A DNA stretch of 64,000 bases from Butyrivibrio sp. INlla14. GTDB taxonomy: Bacteria; Bacillota; Clostridia; Lachnospirales; Lachnospiraceae. Where the stretch lies: positions 19,139-83,138 of the forward strand of contig NZ_FMVS01000019.1 in the NCBI RefSeq assembly GCF_900102515.1. Direction: 5' to 3'. The notes below the pieces were generated by a model. That model ran no database searches. It was not told the origin of the DNA and saw nothing but the letters and a program-made list of their open reading frames with translations. The translations under genes and the position numbers were made by a program. Positions 16,565 to 24,591 of this stretch are shown piece by piece (position 1 is the stretch's first letter; each line of letters begins with the position of its first letter).

Positions 16565-17722
16565 ATGATCAGAAATAACGATTTTACTCTTGAATATATC
16601 GGCGACACTCCTTGTCTGCTAACGCATGGTCAAAGCGCAGCAGATAGGAAGAAAAGCTTATTTCTAAATGATACCGGTGTTTTTATCTGGAATTTACTCT
16701 CCAAAGATCTGACAATTGAAGAAATCTTTGATAGTTGCTATGAACACTTTGAGATAGACGAGGCAGATCGCCCTGACGCAAAGCGTTCCATTCAAAGCTT
16801 TATGGATTCCCTTTGTTATTCAGGAATGGTTATAGATACTGATTTTTATAAAAAACTTAAACTCAAGAAATATGTCAGCATGAATATTGCCGGTATCTGC
16901 GTAAATTTGTTCGGCAAGGAAGAACTGTTTGATGATAGCTTTATGACTTTTGCTGATGATGAATACACTTGCTCAGCTGATAAAACCCAGAATATTTATG
17001 TCTATCATATTGCACCTGTAATACATAAATCCGGTGAACTGATCATTCGTGATAAAGAGGTATCCGTCATAAAAACATGTGATAAATATATTCTCATTTT
17101 CCCGTTATGGGAGCATGTTGACGAGCTTCATATATCACCGGACGGACAGATGGTATCTGTTTTTGTTAAAGATACTGATAATGCCAAGGAAGAAGTATTC
17201 TGGGCTATTCGTCACGCTTTCCTTTATATGGCAAGAATCCATAACTTATTTGCCATACATTCGGTTTCCGTTGAGTATGATCACAAGGCTCTTCTCTTTT
17301 CTGCCGGATCCGGAATCGGCAAAAGTACACATGCAGCGCTTTGGAATAGATTGTACGGCGTAAGACAGATCAACGGCGATTTGAATCTATTGGGAAAAGG
17401 TGATGATGGCAAAATATATGCGTATGGCATGCCATGGTGTGGAACTTCAGGAATCTATGATGCTAAAGACTATGAGCTTAAAGGAATAGTACTGCTTCGT
17501 CAGGATCCCAAGAATTTTGTAAGTCATTTGCAGCCGGAAGCTAAAGCTCTGGCTATTATGAACCGAATCATCTCTCCGATGTGGAATAGTGAGATGTCCT
17601 TAAGCGTTATTCGCTTCGCGCAGGAAGTTAGCGCTGACTATCCAGTATGGAATTACAGCTGCAACACCTCAGATGATGCAGCTGCATTCATAAAGTTCCA
17701 AATCGATAGTACAACAGCTTAA
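16565..17722 (+). CDS. PqqD-like recognition domain fused to an HPr-kinase-like domain
   Basis: A 385-residue protein. Residues 1-90 look like a PqqD-type RiPP recognition element (LFLNDTGVFIWNLLSKDLTI, then a helical part), which in known systems binds precursor leader peptides. Residues of about 225-375 resemble the HPr kinase/phosphorylase fold: Walker A SAGSGIGKSTHAALW, then GMPWCGTSGIYDAKDYELKG. In RiPP clusters such kinases phosphorylate the precursor. Across the exporter lies a leader-bearing small protein, its likely client. It is not the sugar-regulation HprK, which lacks an RRE. The gene converges on the exporter gene with four bases between stops. Confidence 0.75.
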   Translation: MIRNNDFTLEYIGDTPCLLTHGQSAADRKKSLFLNDTGVFIWNLLSKDLTIEEIFDSCYEHFEIDEADRPDAKRSIQSFMDSLCYSGMVIDTDFYKKLKLKKYVSMNIAGICVNLFGKEELFDDSFMTFADDEYTCSADKTQNIYVYHIAPVIHKSGELIIRDKEVSVIKTCDKYILIFPLWEHVDELHISPDGQMVSVFVKDTDNAKEEVFWAIRHAFLYMARIHNLFAIHSVSVEYDHKALLFSAGSGIGKSTHAALWNRLYGVRQINGDLNLLGKGDDGKIYAYGMPWCGTSGIYDAKDYELKGIVLLRQDPKNFVSHLQPEAKALAIMNRIISPMWNSEMSLSVIRFAQEVSADYPVWNYSCNTSDDAAAFIKFQIDSTTA

Positions 17723-17726
17723 GTAT

Positions 17727-19523
17727 TCAGGCGATGCTTTCCATCTCGCTGATTTCCTCATCAGATAACTTACAACAGTTGCCGTTTCTGATAGCATATA
17801 CTCTATCGCATTGTTTTAATACTGAAGGTCTATGTGTAGTAATAATAGTGGTCCTAGGATATTCATCTGCCATGATATTCTTAAGGACCTCTTTTTCTGT
17901 CCATACATCAAGAGCAGAGGTTGCTTCATCCAGAAGAAGTATAGGCGACTGTCTAAGGATTGCTCTGGCAATAGACAACCTCTGGGCCTGTCCCTCTGAA
18001 AAGCCACTGCCGTGCTCTCCCATCTCACTGTTTATGCCTTCAGGAAGTTTCTTGACAAAGTCCCACGCACAAGCCATTTTCAGGGCTTTGATGATCTCGT
18101 CATCCGTTGCATCCTTTTTTACATTTCTCATATTTTGAGCTATAGTTCCCGAGAACATTGTATTTCCTTGTGGAACATATGCAAAAAGACTTCTCGTTGC
18201 AGCTGTTGCATAGAGACTATCTTCAAGTTCCCCATCACCGGTCGTTATACGCACCTGTCCCTCACCGGGCCTTATTATAGCAAGAAGTAGTCTTAGCATA
18301 GTTGTCTTTCCTTCGCCTGAAGGTCCGACAAATGCAACTGTCTCATGAGGATTAGCATTAAATTCAGCCTTGGAAAAGACATTTTCTGCACCTTCGTAAG
18401 CAAATGACACGTTCCTGGCTTCTACTCCTATTCCCTTACCTGCATGCTCCTGCCCAAATCTTTCAACCTCTTCGGCATTGGAATAATCGTCTCTTGGAAG
18501 GTCCAGTATGCTTTTAACTCGGTCAGCTGAGTTAAACAAGCTAAGAGATGTTGGTACAAAACTGATAAGATTAGAAACTGAGCCTGTAAGAGAACTTGAA
18601 AGGCCTATAAACATGGTCATTGTTCCGTATGTGATAGCTCCGCTCCAGACCTTGTATACGCCCCATGCCTGTGCAGAGTAGGATACAAGCATAGATACAA
18701 ATGTCAGTATAAAAGTATTGAGCATTGATATCTTCTGGTACTTAAGCGTAGCTTCTGTATATCCTTTTTGTATTTCTTTTAGCCTGTCTATGTGATATGA
18801 CAGCATATCAAAAGCTTTTATTGTCTGAATATTCGAGAAGGTCTCCTGATGAAAACCGTTCATTCTAGCGGATGCTGACATAGTTCCCATTCCGCTCTTT
18901 CTCATCATCTTCATAGAATAGCGCGAACTGATCAGTGTTATCGGGATGCTGGCAAGCGCAAAAATAGCGAATGTCCAATCGTATATGCAAACCATATATA
19001 AAGCGGATGCAAATCTGAAAATATAGATTATAAGGTTTGGTACAAGTGTCAAAATTCCTGATGCAATATTGGAAGCGTCACTTCCGCATCTCATAACAAG
19101 GTCACCGGAATGATATTTAGACAGGGATTGCCAATCCGTTCTTAATATTCCTTCAAAGATCTGCGCCTTTATCTCATTATTAACCTTAAGACTGATTTTG
19201 GTGGAAAGGTAACTTGATATCTGCGAAACACAAGTATTCACTACTGTAAGTACAATCATGATTATAAATGTGCGCAAAAGTTCCCCTGTGCGATGTCCTG
19301 TGATTATATCTACCAGGTCTCGTGAATTAAGGCTTGTAAAAAGACCAAGTATTATGCCGGTCATGCCAAGTAAAGTGTATATTACAATAGCGGGTATATG
19401 GTTTATTGCATATCCATATATCCACTTGAATATCATTAGCTTGTCTTTTAGCTTTCCTTCTTTAATTCTGTTGAAATAATATCTTATCTTCCCCATATCG
19501 TAAAAAAGAAGCACCACGTTCAT
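17727..19523 (-). CDS. ABC exporter (fused membrane and ATPase domains)
   Basis: A 598-residue half-transporter. Six membrane helices occupy about residues 45-330. The ATPase domain has Walker A GPSGEGKTT, Q-loop YVPQGN, signature FSEGQAQRLSIARAI in place of LSGGQ, Walker B ILLLDEATSALD, and switch His in TTHRP. There is no N-terminal peptidase domain, so leader removal would need another enzyme. It is divergent from lantibiotic-type exporters but fits peptide export. ATG 19523 has GGAG seven bases upstream, but both lie in a terminator hairpin; ATG 19496 is an alternative. The 141-residue protein upstream is the probable cargo. Confidence 0.85.
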   Translation of the reverse strand: MNVVLLFYDMGKIRYYFNRIKEGKLKDKLMIFKWIYGYAINHIPAIVIYTLLGMTGIILGLFTSLNSRDLVDIITGHRTGELLRTFIIMIVLTVVNTCVSQISSYLSTKISLKVNNEIKAQIFEGILRTDWQSLSKYHSGDLVMRCGSDASNIASGILTLVPNLIIYIFRFASALYMVCIYDWTFAIFALASIPITLISSRYSMKMMRKSGMGTMSASARMNGFHQETFSNIQTIKAFDMLSYHIDRLKEIQKGYTEATLKYQKISMLNTFILTFVSMLVSYSAQAWGVYKVWSGAITYGTMTMFIGLSSSLTGSVSNLISFVPTSLSLFNSADRVKSILDLPRDDYSNAEEVERFGQEHAGKGIGVEARNVSFAYEGAENVFSKAEFNANPHETVAFVGPSGEGKTTMLRLLLAIIRPGEGQVRITTGDGELEDSLYATAATRSLFAYVPQGNTMFSGTIAQNMRNVKKDATDDEIIKALKMACAWDFVKKLPEGINSEMGEHGSGFSEGQAQRLSIARAILRQSPILLLDEATSALDVWTEKEVLKNIMADEYPRTTIITTHRPSVLKQCDRVYAIRNGNCCKLSDEEISEMESIA

Positions 19524-19533
19524 ATGTGGTGCT
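19502..19533 (-). terminator. Terminator hairpin between substrate and exporter genes, covering the exporter start
   Basis: On the minus strand AGCACCAC (19533-19526) pairs with GTGGTGCT (19517-19510) and is followed by C and TTTTTT. The exporter GGAG is beside the left arm and its ATG is in the loop. It can end most substrate transcripts and leave the exporter to read-through. Confidence 0.75.
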
Positions 19534-19553
19534 CCAATAAAAATCTCTAATAA

Positions 19554-19979
19554 TTAGTTAAGAGGCCGTACATCTCTTATTTTAAGTTCAGTCATTGTAC
19601 CACTTGTACCTGATTCACGAATAGAGCCGCCTTCAACAATAACTTGGAATATGAAATCTGTCCATTCGTTAGCATTAAGATGTCTATTAACATCAATACG
19701 GAAAGATGTATCAGATTCTTTTGTTATTGTATACTCAGAACTTCCAAAGCTCTTAATTGGTACTATTGAATCAATATAGATACTGAATCTCTCCCAAACC
19801 TCATTTAATGGATTCTGGAAGTGTACTCTAACGTCTGTATGAGATCCGCCATTGTTGTTATCGTCATTAAGCCATGCGCAGGGTGGATTCGGAACAGGAG
19901 TTCCACTTCCGCCAAAAACACCTTCAGACGTAAATTCGAGGCCAAGTTCCATTAACTGTGGTACTTCAAAAGTCTTCAT
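19554..19979 (-). CDS. 141-residue leader-bearing substrate-like protein of the RiPP-like cassette
   Basis: The N-terminus MKTFEVPQLMELGLEFTSEG is followed by GGSG, as in leader peptides of Lachnospiraceae RiPP precursors, where a P..(M/E)ELG.. segment is the recognition site. No Sec signal is seen. The remaining 115 or so residues are rich in Asn, Ser and beta-strand-like stretches and do not look like a short core peptide. It is thus either an unusually long precursor or a small exported protein using a RiPP leader. It has GGGGGG ahead of the ATG and its own promoter. I do not recognise the C-terminal domain. Confidence 0.65.
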   Translation of the reverse strand: MKTFEVPQLMELGLEFTSEGVFGGSGTPVPNPPCAWLNDDNNNGGSHTDVRVHFQNPLNEVWERFSIYIDSIVPIKSFGSSEYTITKESDTSFRIDVNRHLNANEWTDFIFQVIVEGGSIRESGTSGTMTELKIRDVRPLN

Positions 19980-20036
19980 TATATCCCCCCAATAAAATGG
20001 ATTTTATATCATCCATTTCCATTTTTTGATAGTGAA

Positions 20037-20065
20037 ATTATAAAATGATTTAGAAAAAATAGCAA
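20037..20065 (-). promoter_or_regulatory. Promoter of the 141-residue substrate gene
   Basis: TTGCTA (20065-20060) and TATAAT (20042-20037) are 17 bases apart on the minus strand, 58 bases before ATG 19979. Confidence 0.6.
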
Positions 20066-20116
20066 TGAAATATCGATAATCTAACAAAATTGAAAGATTG
20101 TTATTCCTTAAGAAGA

Positions 20117-20197
20117 ATGAAGGGGTTAAGAAATAGCGTACAACTATTTCTGTTTTGGAAAAAGATGCCCCCTTTTAAGCAAGGCTATGTATCTCTT
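20117..20197. repeat. Module-edge repeat, copy 2
   Basis: Matches the right part of 13550..13726 (GAAGGGGTTAAGAAATAGCG, TTTTGGAAAAAG, GGCTATGTATCTCTT). On the minus strand it still spells the AbiEii tail EIHSLA before a stop, although no AbiEii gene is present here, so it marks a lost or exchanged module. Confidence 0.65.
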
Positions 20198-20223
20198 AAT
20201 GTTGACACTCTTCTTGAATCCGG

Positions 20224-20921
20224 TCACTTTTTGTAGCAATGCCAGAACTGGCTTCTTGCCTCAAGCACAAACTCACCGTCTTTTTCAATTTTATCGGCAA
20301 AATATGCAAGTAGCTTGTTCTCATATCCGGCAATAGCTTTCTCATGAGCCCTGTAGTAATCCTTCATCTTCTCCACGATTTCTTTTGCCTCTGTGTAATG
20401 CCAAAAATTAGGCAAAAGAACTGACTCCACCCTTGCAAAATATTTCTCCATCATGGATATATACTGATTTCTCTTCTCTGTCTGACCAGCTATTGTTTCA
20501 TCTATGAATGATGAGTCTTCTCCTATAGCTTCAATAGCTTCTTTAAAGAGATTGTTCCAGTTTGCCACGTTAGCACCGTTGAAAGCAAACAGACCATCCT
20601 CTGCGACTACATTACCGGCATGTGCCACACCAGCTGATATTTCTTCTCCTCCATATTCTGAAGCTGAATTTCCAGCGCGCTCTTAATGTCACTGGCTTCA
20701 CCACTCTTTAGATTATCTCTGATTTCTTCGAGGGAAAACCCTATCTGCTTAAGTGCCACAATCTTTTCCAAAATCTGCAGTGCTGCGTAATCGTAAAGCC
20801 GATAGTTACCTTCAGAGTATTCGGTGGGTTTAAGTAACCCTTTTTCATCATAAAGACGTATTGCCTTCTGTGATACTCCCGCTTTCTTTGCCATTTCTCC
20901 TGATGTCATTTTCTTTTCCAT
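20224..20921 (-). pseudogene. MerR-family regulator, frameshifted
   Basis: The first frame (20921 to about 20640) holds a full MerR winged helix with MTSGEMAKKAGVSQKAIRLY and LKQIGFSLEEIRDNL, after GGAGG eight bases before ATG. The partner domain continues one base out of frame (about 20640 to 20224) as AGVAHAGNVVAEDGLFAF and ends SQFWHCYKK. If the AAA in the codons for EEKK were AAAA, the frames would join as EEKKISAGVAHAG. The C-terminal domain could bind a ligand but I do not recognise it. The promoter has the MerR-type long spacer. Confidence 0.7.
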
Positions 20922-20951
20922 TTTCGGAACCTCCTTCTTGTTTCTAAATCC

Positions 20952-20982
20952 ACCTTAAGGGGTTCCCTAAGGGAAGAGTCAA
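20952..20982 (-). promoter_or_regulatory. MerR-type promoter with a 19-base spacer
   Basis: TTGACT (20982-20977) and TAAGGT (20957-20952) are 19 bases apart on the minus strand. Between them is the dyad CTTAGGG-AAC-CCCTTAAG. This is the classic layout of MerR-activated promoters, so the gene is probably autoregulated. Confidence 0.7.
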
Positions 20983-21104
20983 CAGGCTTTTTGTTTTTTT
21001 CTTTAAGTATTATAGCAGGAAATTATCAATCATTCTCTTAATGGTTCTATCTGTCGTCAGATATATTCTTATTTTTTCAAGTGAAAAGACTTTGAGTCGC
21101 TGAC

Positions 21105-22496
21105 TTACATTCCGACTCTCATATACGTATTCCTGAATAAGCGCGCTACTAGAGCAACTGCAACAATTGCCGCTATTATCTCTCCGATTGGGAATGCAAA
21201 CCATATGGCAAAATCAGCATTTGAAAGTCTCGCAAACCAAATGGAAAGTCCAAGGGGAACCAGAAACAATCTAAGGACTGATATTATAAGGGAATTAACT
21301 CCTGCTTCCATTGCCTGAAATACTCCCTGGAGAGCAATATTTATTCCTGCAAATACAAATCCTATTGCTATTATTTTCATGGCCCTTACACAGAGGCTTT
21401 CGGTATAATCAGCAAGATTGAATATTGAAGCAAGGCCTTCGCCTCCAAACTCCATTAGGGCTACGCCAATCAGCATGACGATGGTTATATAAATAAGGCC
21501 ATATTTTATAGCCTTTTTTACACGGCTTTCTGATCCCATACCATAGTTATAGGCCACTAGTGGTGTTATGGCATCTCGTATTCCAAATCCTGCAAAATAT
21601 ATGAACTGCTGTATTTTATAAAAAATTCCATAAGCTGTAACGGCTGATTCCGATACGCCTACATAGATCATATTTACTGCAAATGTCATAAAGCTCATGA
21701 GCGCCTGCATTATAATAGCCGGTAATCCAATACTGTAGATGTTACCAATTATCCTTGCATCGGGCTTCAGATATCTCCAGTCGAGGGCAATCTCTTTATT
21801 CTTGAAGATCTGCAAGTACAGTGCCATGAAAAATGAAACAAACTGTCCTATTACTGTAGCTATCGCTGCGCCTTTTATTCCCAGAGCAGGGAGCCCCGCA
21901 AGTCCATATATCAGGATGGGATCCAGCACTACATTGGTAAGTGCGCCAGTCACCTGAGCGATTGTTGAGAGCTGTGTCTTGCCTGTAGACTGGAGCATTT
22001 TTTCAAAGATTCCAAACATTATATTTCCAAGGCATAACAGGGTGCAGATTCTTAAGTAAGAGCCTGCCATCTGTATAACTGTCTCGTTGTTAGATTGAAG
22101 ATTTAAGTATGCATCTATTCCAAATAGGCCAAACAAAAAGAATATTACATACATTGTTATTCCAAGGAAGATTCCATTGCCAGCTGTGTGGGCAGCTTCG
22201 TCTTTTTTTCCTGCTCCGAGAACTCGCGATAGGGCAGCTCCCATTCCTACTCCTGTACCTATTCCAAATGCCACAAATAGCATCTGGACGGGAAAAGCCA
22301 ATGTAAGCGCATTTACAGCCATTTCACCTGCATTCACAATGCCATCATAGTCAGGCATATTGGCAACAAACATGCTATCCACTATGTTATATGCGGCCTG
22401 CAGCATCATGGAGAGGATAACGGGAATGCTCATCTTCAGAAGTATTTTTTCCACGGGCTCAGTCGCCATAGGATTTTTTGTTATCTGTTCTTTCAT
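21105..22496 (-). CDS. MATE-family multidrug efflux transporter
   Basis: A 463-residue protein with twelve predicted helices. NPMATEPVEKILLKMSIPVI and MLQAAYNIVDSMFVANM near the N-terminus, and GIGTGVGMGAALSRVLGAGK, are typical of the MATE/NorM family, which expels cationic drugs using Na+ or H+. Unlike the two MATE proteins at 7.9-13 kb it has no ATPase domain. ATG 22496 is preferred to the TTG and ATG further upstream. A terminator-bearing leader at 22522..22584 precedes it, suggesting conditional antitermination. Confidence 0.88.
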   Translation of the reverse strand: MKEQITKNPMATEPVEKILLKMSIPVILSMMLQAAYNIVDSMFVANMPDYDGIVNAGEMAVNALTLAFPVQMLFVAFGIGTGVGMGAALSRVLGAGKKDEAAHTAGNGIFLGITMYVIFFLFGLFGIDAYLNLQSNNETVIQMAGSYLRICTLLCLGNIMFGIFEKMLQSTGKTQLSTIAQVTGALTNVVLDPILIYGLAGLPALGIKGAAIATVIGQFVSFFMALYLQIFKNKEIALDWRYLKPDARIIGNIYSIGLPAIIMQALMSFMTFAVNMIYVGVSESAVTAYGIFYKIQQFIYFAGFGIRDAITPLVAYNYGMGSESRVKKAIKYGLIYITIVMLIGVALMEFGGEGLASIFNLADYTESLCVRAMKIIAIGFVFAGINIALQGVFQAMEAGVNSLIISVLRLFLVPLGLSIWFARLSNADFAIWFAFPIGEIIAAIVAVALVARLFRNTYMRVGM

Positions 22497-22521
22497 TTTT
22501 TCACCATCCATTTCAAGCAAT

Positions 22522-22584
22522 AAAAAAGCACTATGGGTGGAAGTACGTTTCTCACGGGAGTATAGTCTTCCAACTCATAGTGCT
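22522..22584 (-). promoter_or_regulatory. Terminator/attenuator leader of the MATE gene
   Basis: On the minus strand AGCACTATG (22584-22576) pairs with CATAGTGCT (22535-22527), with an inner TGGAAG/CTTCCA stem, an apical region of about 23 bases and a downstream run of six T. The hairpin ends 26 bases before ATG 22496, so it can stop transcription before the gene. A possible promoter TTGACA-N17-TATTTT lies upstream near 22615-22644. The RNA family is not recognised. Confidence 0.65.
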
Positions 22585-22690
22585 ATATTTATAGCGTTAT
22601 TTTTTTGAACTCAATTAAAATATCATCTTTTTCTTTTGATGTCAAAGGGGCAGTTACGCTCTATATTACTTGACTCGCGACAGAAGAACT

Positions 22691-22813
22691 ACCGTCTCGA
22701 TTTGCGGTACTACTGCAGACAATTTAAACATACTGCGTAGATACTGGGCTTTGGTATGTTTACCCCTTTTTACATAGTTTGGGATGAAGGGGTTAAGAAA
22801 TAGTTGCCCCCTT
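22691..22813. repeat. Module-edge repeat, copy 3
   Basis: Matches the left part of 13550..13726 and then jumps from AGAAATAG directly to TTGCCCCC, lacking about 27 bases present in the first copy. It ends at the stop codon of the second nucleotidyltransferase gene, exactly as copy 1 ends in the AbiEii-like gene. Confidence 0.68.
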
Positions 22814-23558
22814 ATAGAAAGGTCTCCCTTAGTCTCTGTGCAACTTCTTCGGTTGTAACACCATAATTAATCAATGTATTAACATCAAATGGATCAGTAT
22901 CCAGCAATTCTATAAACCTACTAATATCGTCATACACAGTTTCAGGCAAAGAAAGTGGCCTTTCAACAACCAACTCAGTAATTATCCTTAGAACATCCTT
23001 TTTATGCTTTTTGTATTCTGAAGAATGAACCGTTTCACCTGCATCGCGCTTAGCTTTCAGATCCAGATATGCCTTGGCTTTAAATAAAATGAGATATTCC
23101 GGCCTAAGCACTGACAAATGTTCGACCACAGTTCTTCCTTCCAGAAGAATCTTATAATAGTCTTCATTTAAAAGGATACCTGACAAGCTTGATATTTCAT
23201 CATCTATATGTATTGGTGTTAAAATATTCGGCTCTCTTATCGGAAATTCTGTTCTAGCAAATAGCTCAATCATCACCGGATATCCTGCGTTTTGCGGATC
23301 AGTAAATCTAAAAAACTGTGGTTTTCCCGAACTTGTAGCCTTGTGCTGATAATCGCCATCTATTATGAATTGCCAAAACTTTTCTCCAAAATCCGGAGTT
23401 AATGCTTCGACAATCAAAACCATATCCAGATCTCTTGTAGCTCTAAAAGCAATTTCATTATTTGAAAAGTTTATATCGCAAGCAGCACCTCCTATAAGGA
23501 CGTATTTGTCCTCATCTCCTTCAAAATGCTGCTTAAATTTTTCTAACCCTGCTACCAT
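22812..23558 (-). CDS. AbiEii-like nucleotidyltransferase, second module
   Basis: A 248-residue protein with the nucleotidyltransferase core YVLIGGAACDINF and RATRDLDMVLIVE, where the paired acidic residues would bind metal and NTP. Later parts (LLEGRTVVEHLSVLRPEYLI and a helical C-terminus) fit toxin-type nucleotidyltransferases of the AbiEii/AbiGii group. Its ATG overlaps the stop of the upstream antitoxin-like gene by seven bases. Unlike the copy at 13.7 kb the frame is intact. Target unknown; known relatives modify tRNA or other molecules to arrest growth. Confidence 0.75.
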   Translation of the reverse strand: MVAGLEKFKQHFEGDEDKYVLIGGAACDINFSNNEIAFRATRDLDMVLIVEALTPDFGEKFWQFIIDGDYQHKATSSGKPQFFRFTDPQNAGYPVMIELFARTEFPIREPNILTPIHIDDEISSLSGILLNEDYYKILLEGRTVVEHLSVLRPEYLILFKAKAYLDLKAKRDAGETVHSSEYKKHKKDVLRIITELVVERPLSLPETVYDDISRFIELLDTDPFDVNTLINYGVTTEEVAQRLRETFL

Positions 23559-24496
23559 ACATACTCCTCTAACATTTCTTCTATCGACAATTCGACCCTT
23601 TCATCATTTTTCTCATCATCTAATGATAAACAAACGCTCAAAGGGTCTTGAATATTCTTTTTAACTGAATCTATATAATACCCTAATTCTAAGACAACGC
23701 ATCCAATTTCATCATTTCTGCCTGCCTGTTTCATTGTCCTTATGCCACTTTTATTTATATCCTCTTTGGTAATAGCATATGTTGGATACGCGTTATCTGA
23801 TAACATTGAATATTCGCAAAGGGCGGATATTCCTGCCATTTTGCTCAGCTTAACATTTTCAACCAAATTGAACTTTCGAATAACCGGGTTTCTGCAAAAA
23901 GGTTCTATTGCTCTCCATGCTGCTTTCTTATCAGGATTCACCGTAATAGCACGGTACCTCCCCTTGCTGTCCAAGACGTCTATACCAAGATACTCTATTT
24001 CATCAAAGCACTTACTTATTGCCATCTTGGAAACGCCTAGACGAGATGCAATATACGTAACAGTAGCCTTTTCATATCCTTCTATAATTCCCAAAATTAA
24101 CATCTTTTGCGTCAGAAAAGAGATATCGTGTACAGGTTTCAGTTGTCTATCATTACCGGAAAGAAGCACACCTAAAAAAGGTAAATACACATCTCTATTC
24201 TCTAATACAAACGGTATCCCCTCTTCAACCATTTTTTCTTTTGAATAATATGTGGTTTGTTCTAAGAAAACTACGCAGTTAAGTTGCACTGTTTTTTCAA
24301 GCAAAGACCTATGCTTACGTATCTGTGATAAGCCCACACTGTTCTTGGGTTGCATTGCAATCCATTCAGCGCCATTAGTTTTTACTCGATAAAGAATATA
24401 CATGCCTTTATAAAACAGTGGTAATCCTTTGTATAATGACTCATCTTCGTCCAAAGTTACATTCATATGAAGTGCTTTTTCAAGGTAATCTTTCAT
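23552..24496 (-). CDS. Winged-helix antitoxin-like protein, second module
   Basis: A 314-residue protein read from ATG 24496; a start at 24526 would lie in the operator. The middle contains a winged helix (KATVTYIASRLGVSKMAISK, residues about 143-162) followed by DEIEYLGIDVLDSKGRYRAI. The N-terminal 130 residues may sense or bind the toxin. Pairing with a nucleotidyltransferase, the overlapping stop/start and a palindrome at the promoter together fit the antitoxin and autorepressor of an AbiE-like system. Confidence 0.7.
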   Translation of the reverse strand: MKDYLEKALHMNVTLDEDESLYKGLPLFYKGMYILYRVKTNGAEWIAMQPKNSVGLSQIRKHRSLLEKTVQLNCVVFLEQTTYYSKEKMVEEGIPFVLENRDVYLPFLGVLLSGNDRQLKPVHDISFLTQKMLILGIIEGYEKATVTYIASRLGVSKMAISKCFDEIEYLGIDVLDSKGRYRAITVNPDKKAAWRAIEPFCRNPVIRKFNLVENVKLSKMAGISALCEYSMLSDNAYPTYAITKEDINKSGIRTMKQAGRNDEIGCVVLELGYYIDSVKKNIQDPLSVCLSLDDEKNDERVELSIEEMLEEYVW

Positions 24497-24510
24497 AATT
24501 ATCTCGCTTT

Positions 24511-24543
24511 TTAAATTGTAAATCATTTTAGTTTACAATTTAA
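24511..24543. promoter_or_regulatory. Palindromic operator of the second toxin-antitoxin module
   Basis: TTAAATTGTAAA (24511-24522) is perfectly inverted by TTTACAATTTAA (24532-24543). It directly abuts a promoter with TTGAAT (24571-24566) and TATATT (24548-24543), 17 bases apart on the minus strand. Confidence 0.72.
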
Positions 24544-24591
24544 ATATAGCACCATGAACTAAATAATTCAAATTAAAACAATTACCTCTTG

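Noticed and set aside
16565..17722. Catabolite-regulation HPr kinase
   Set aside because: The N-terminal PqqD-like domain and the exporter/substrate neighbours fit RiPP-type kinases, and the HprK regulatory context is missing.
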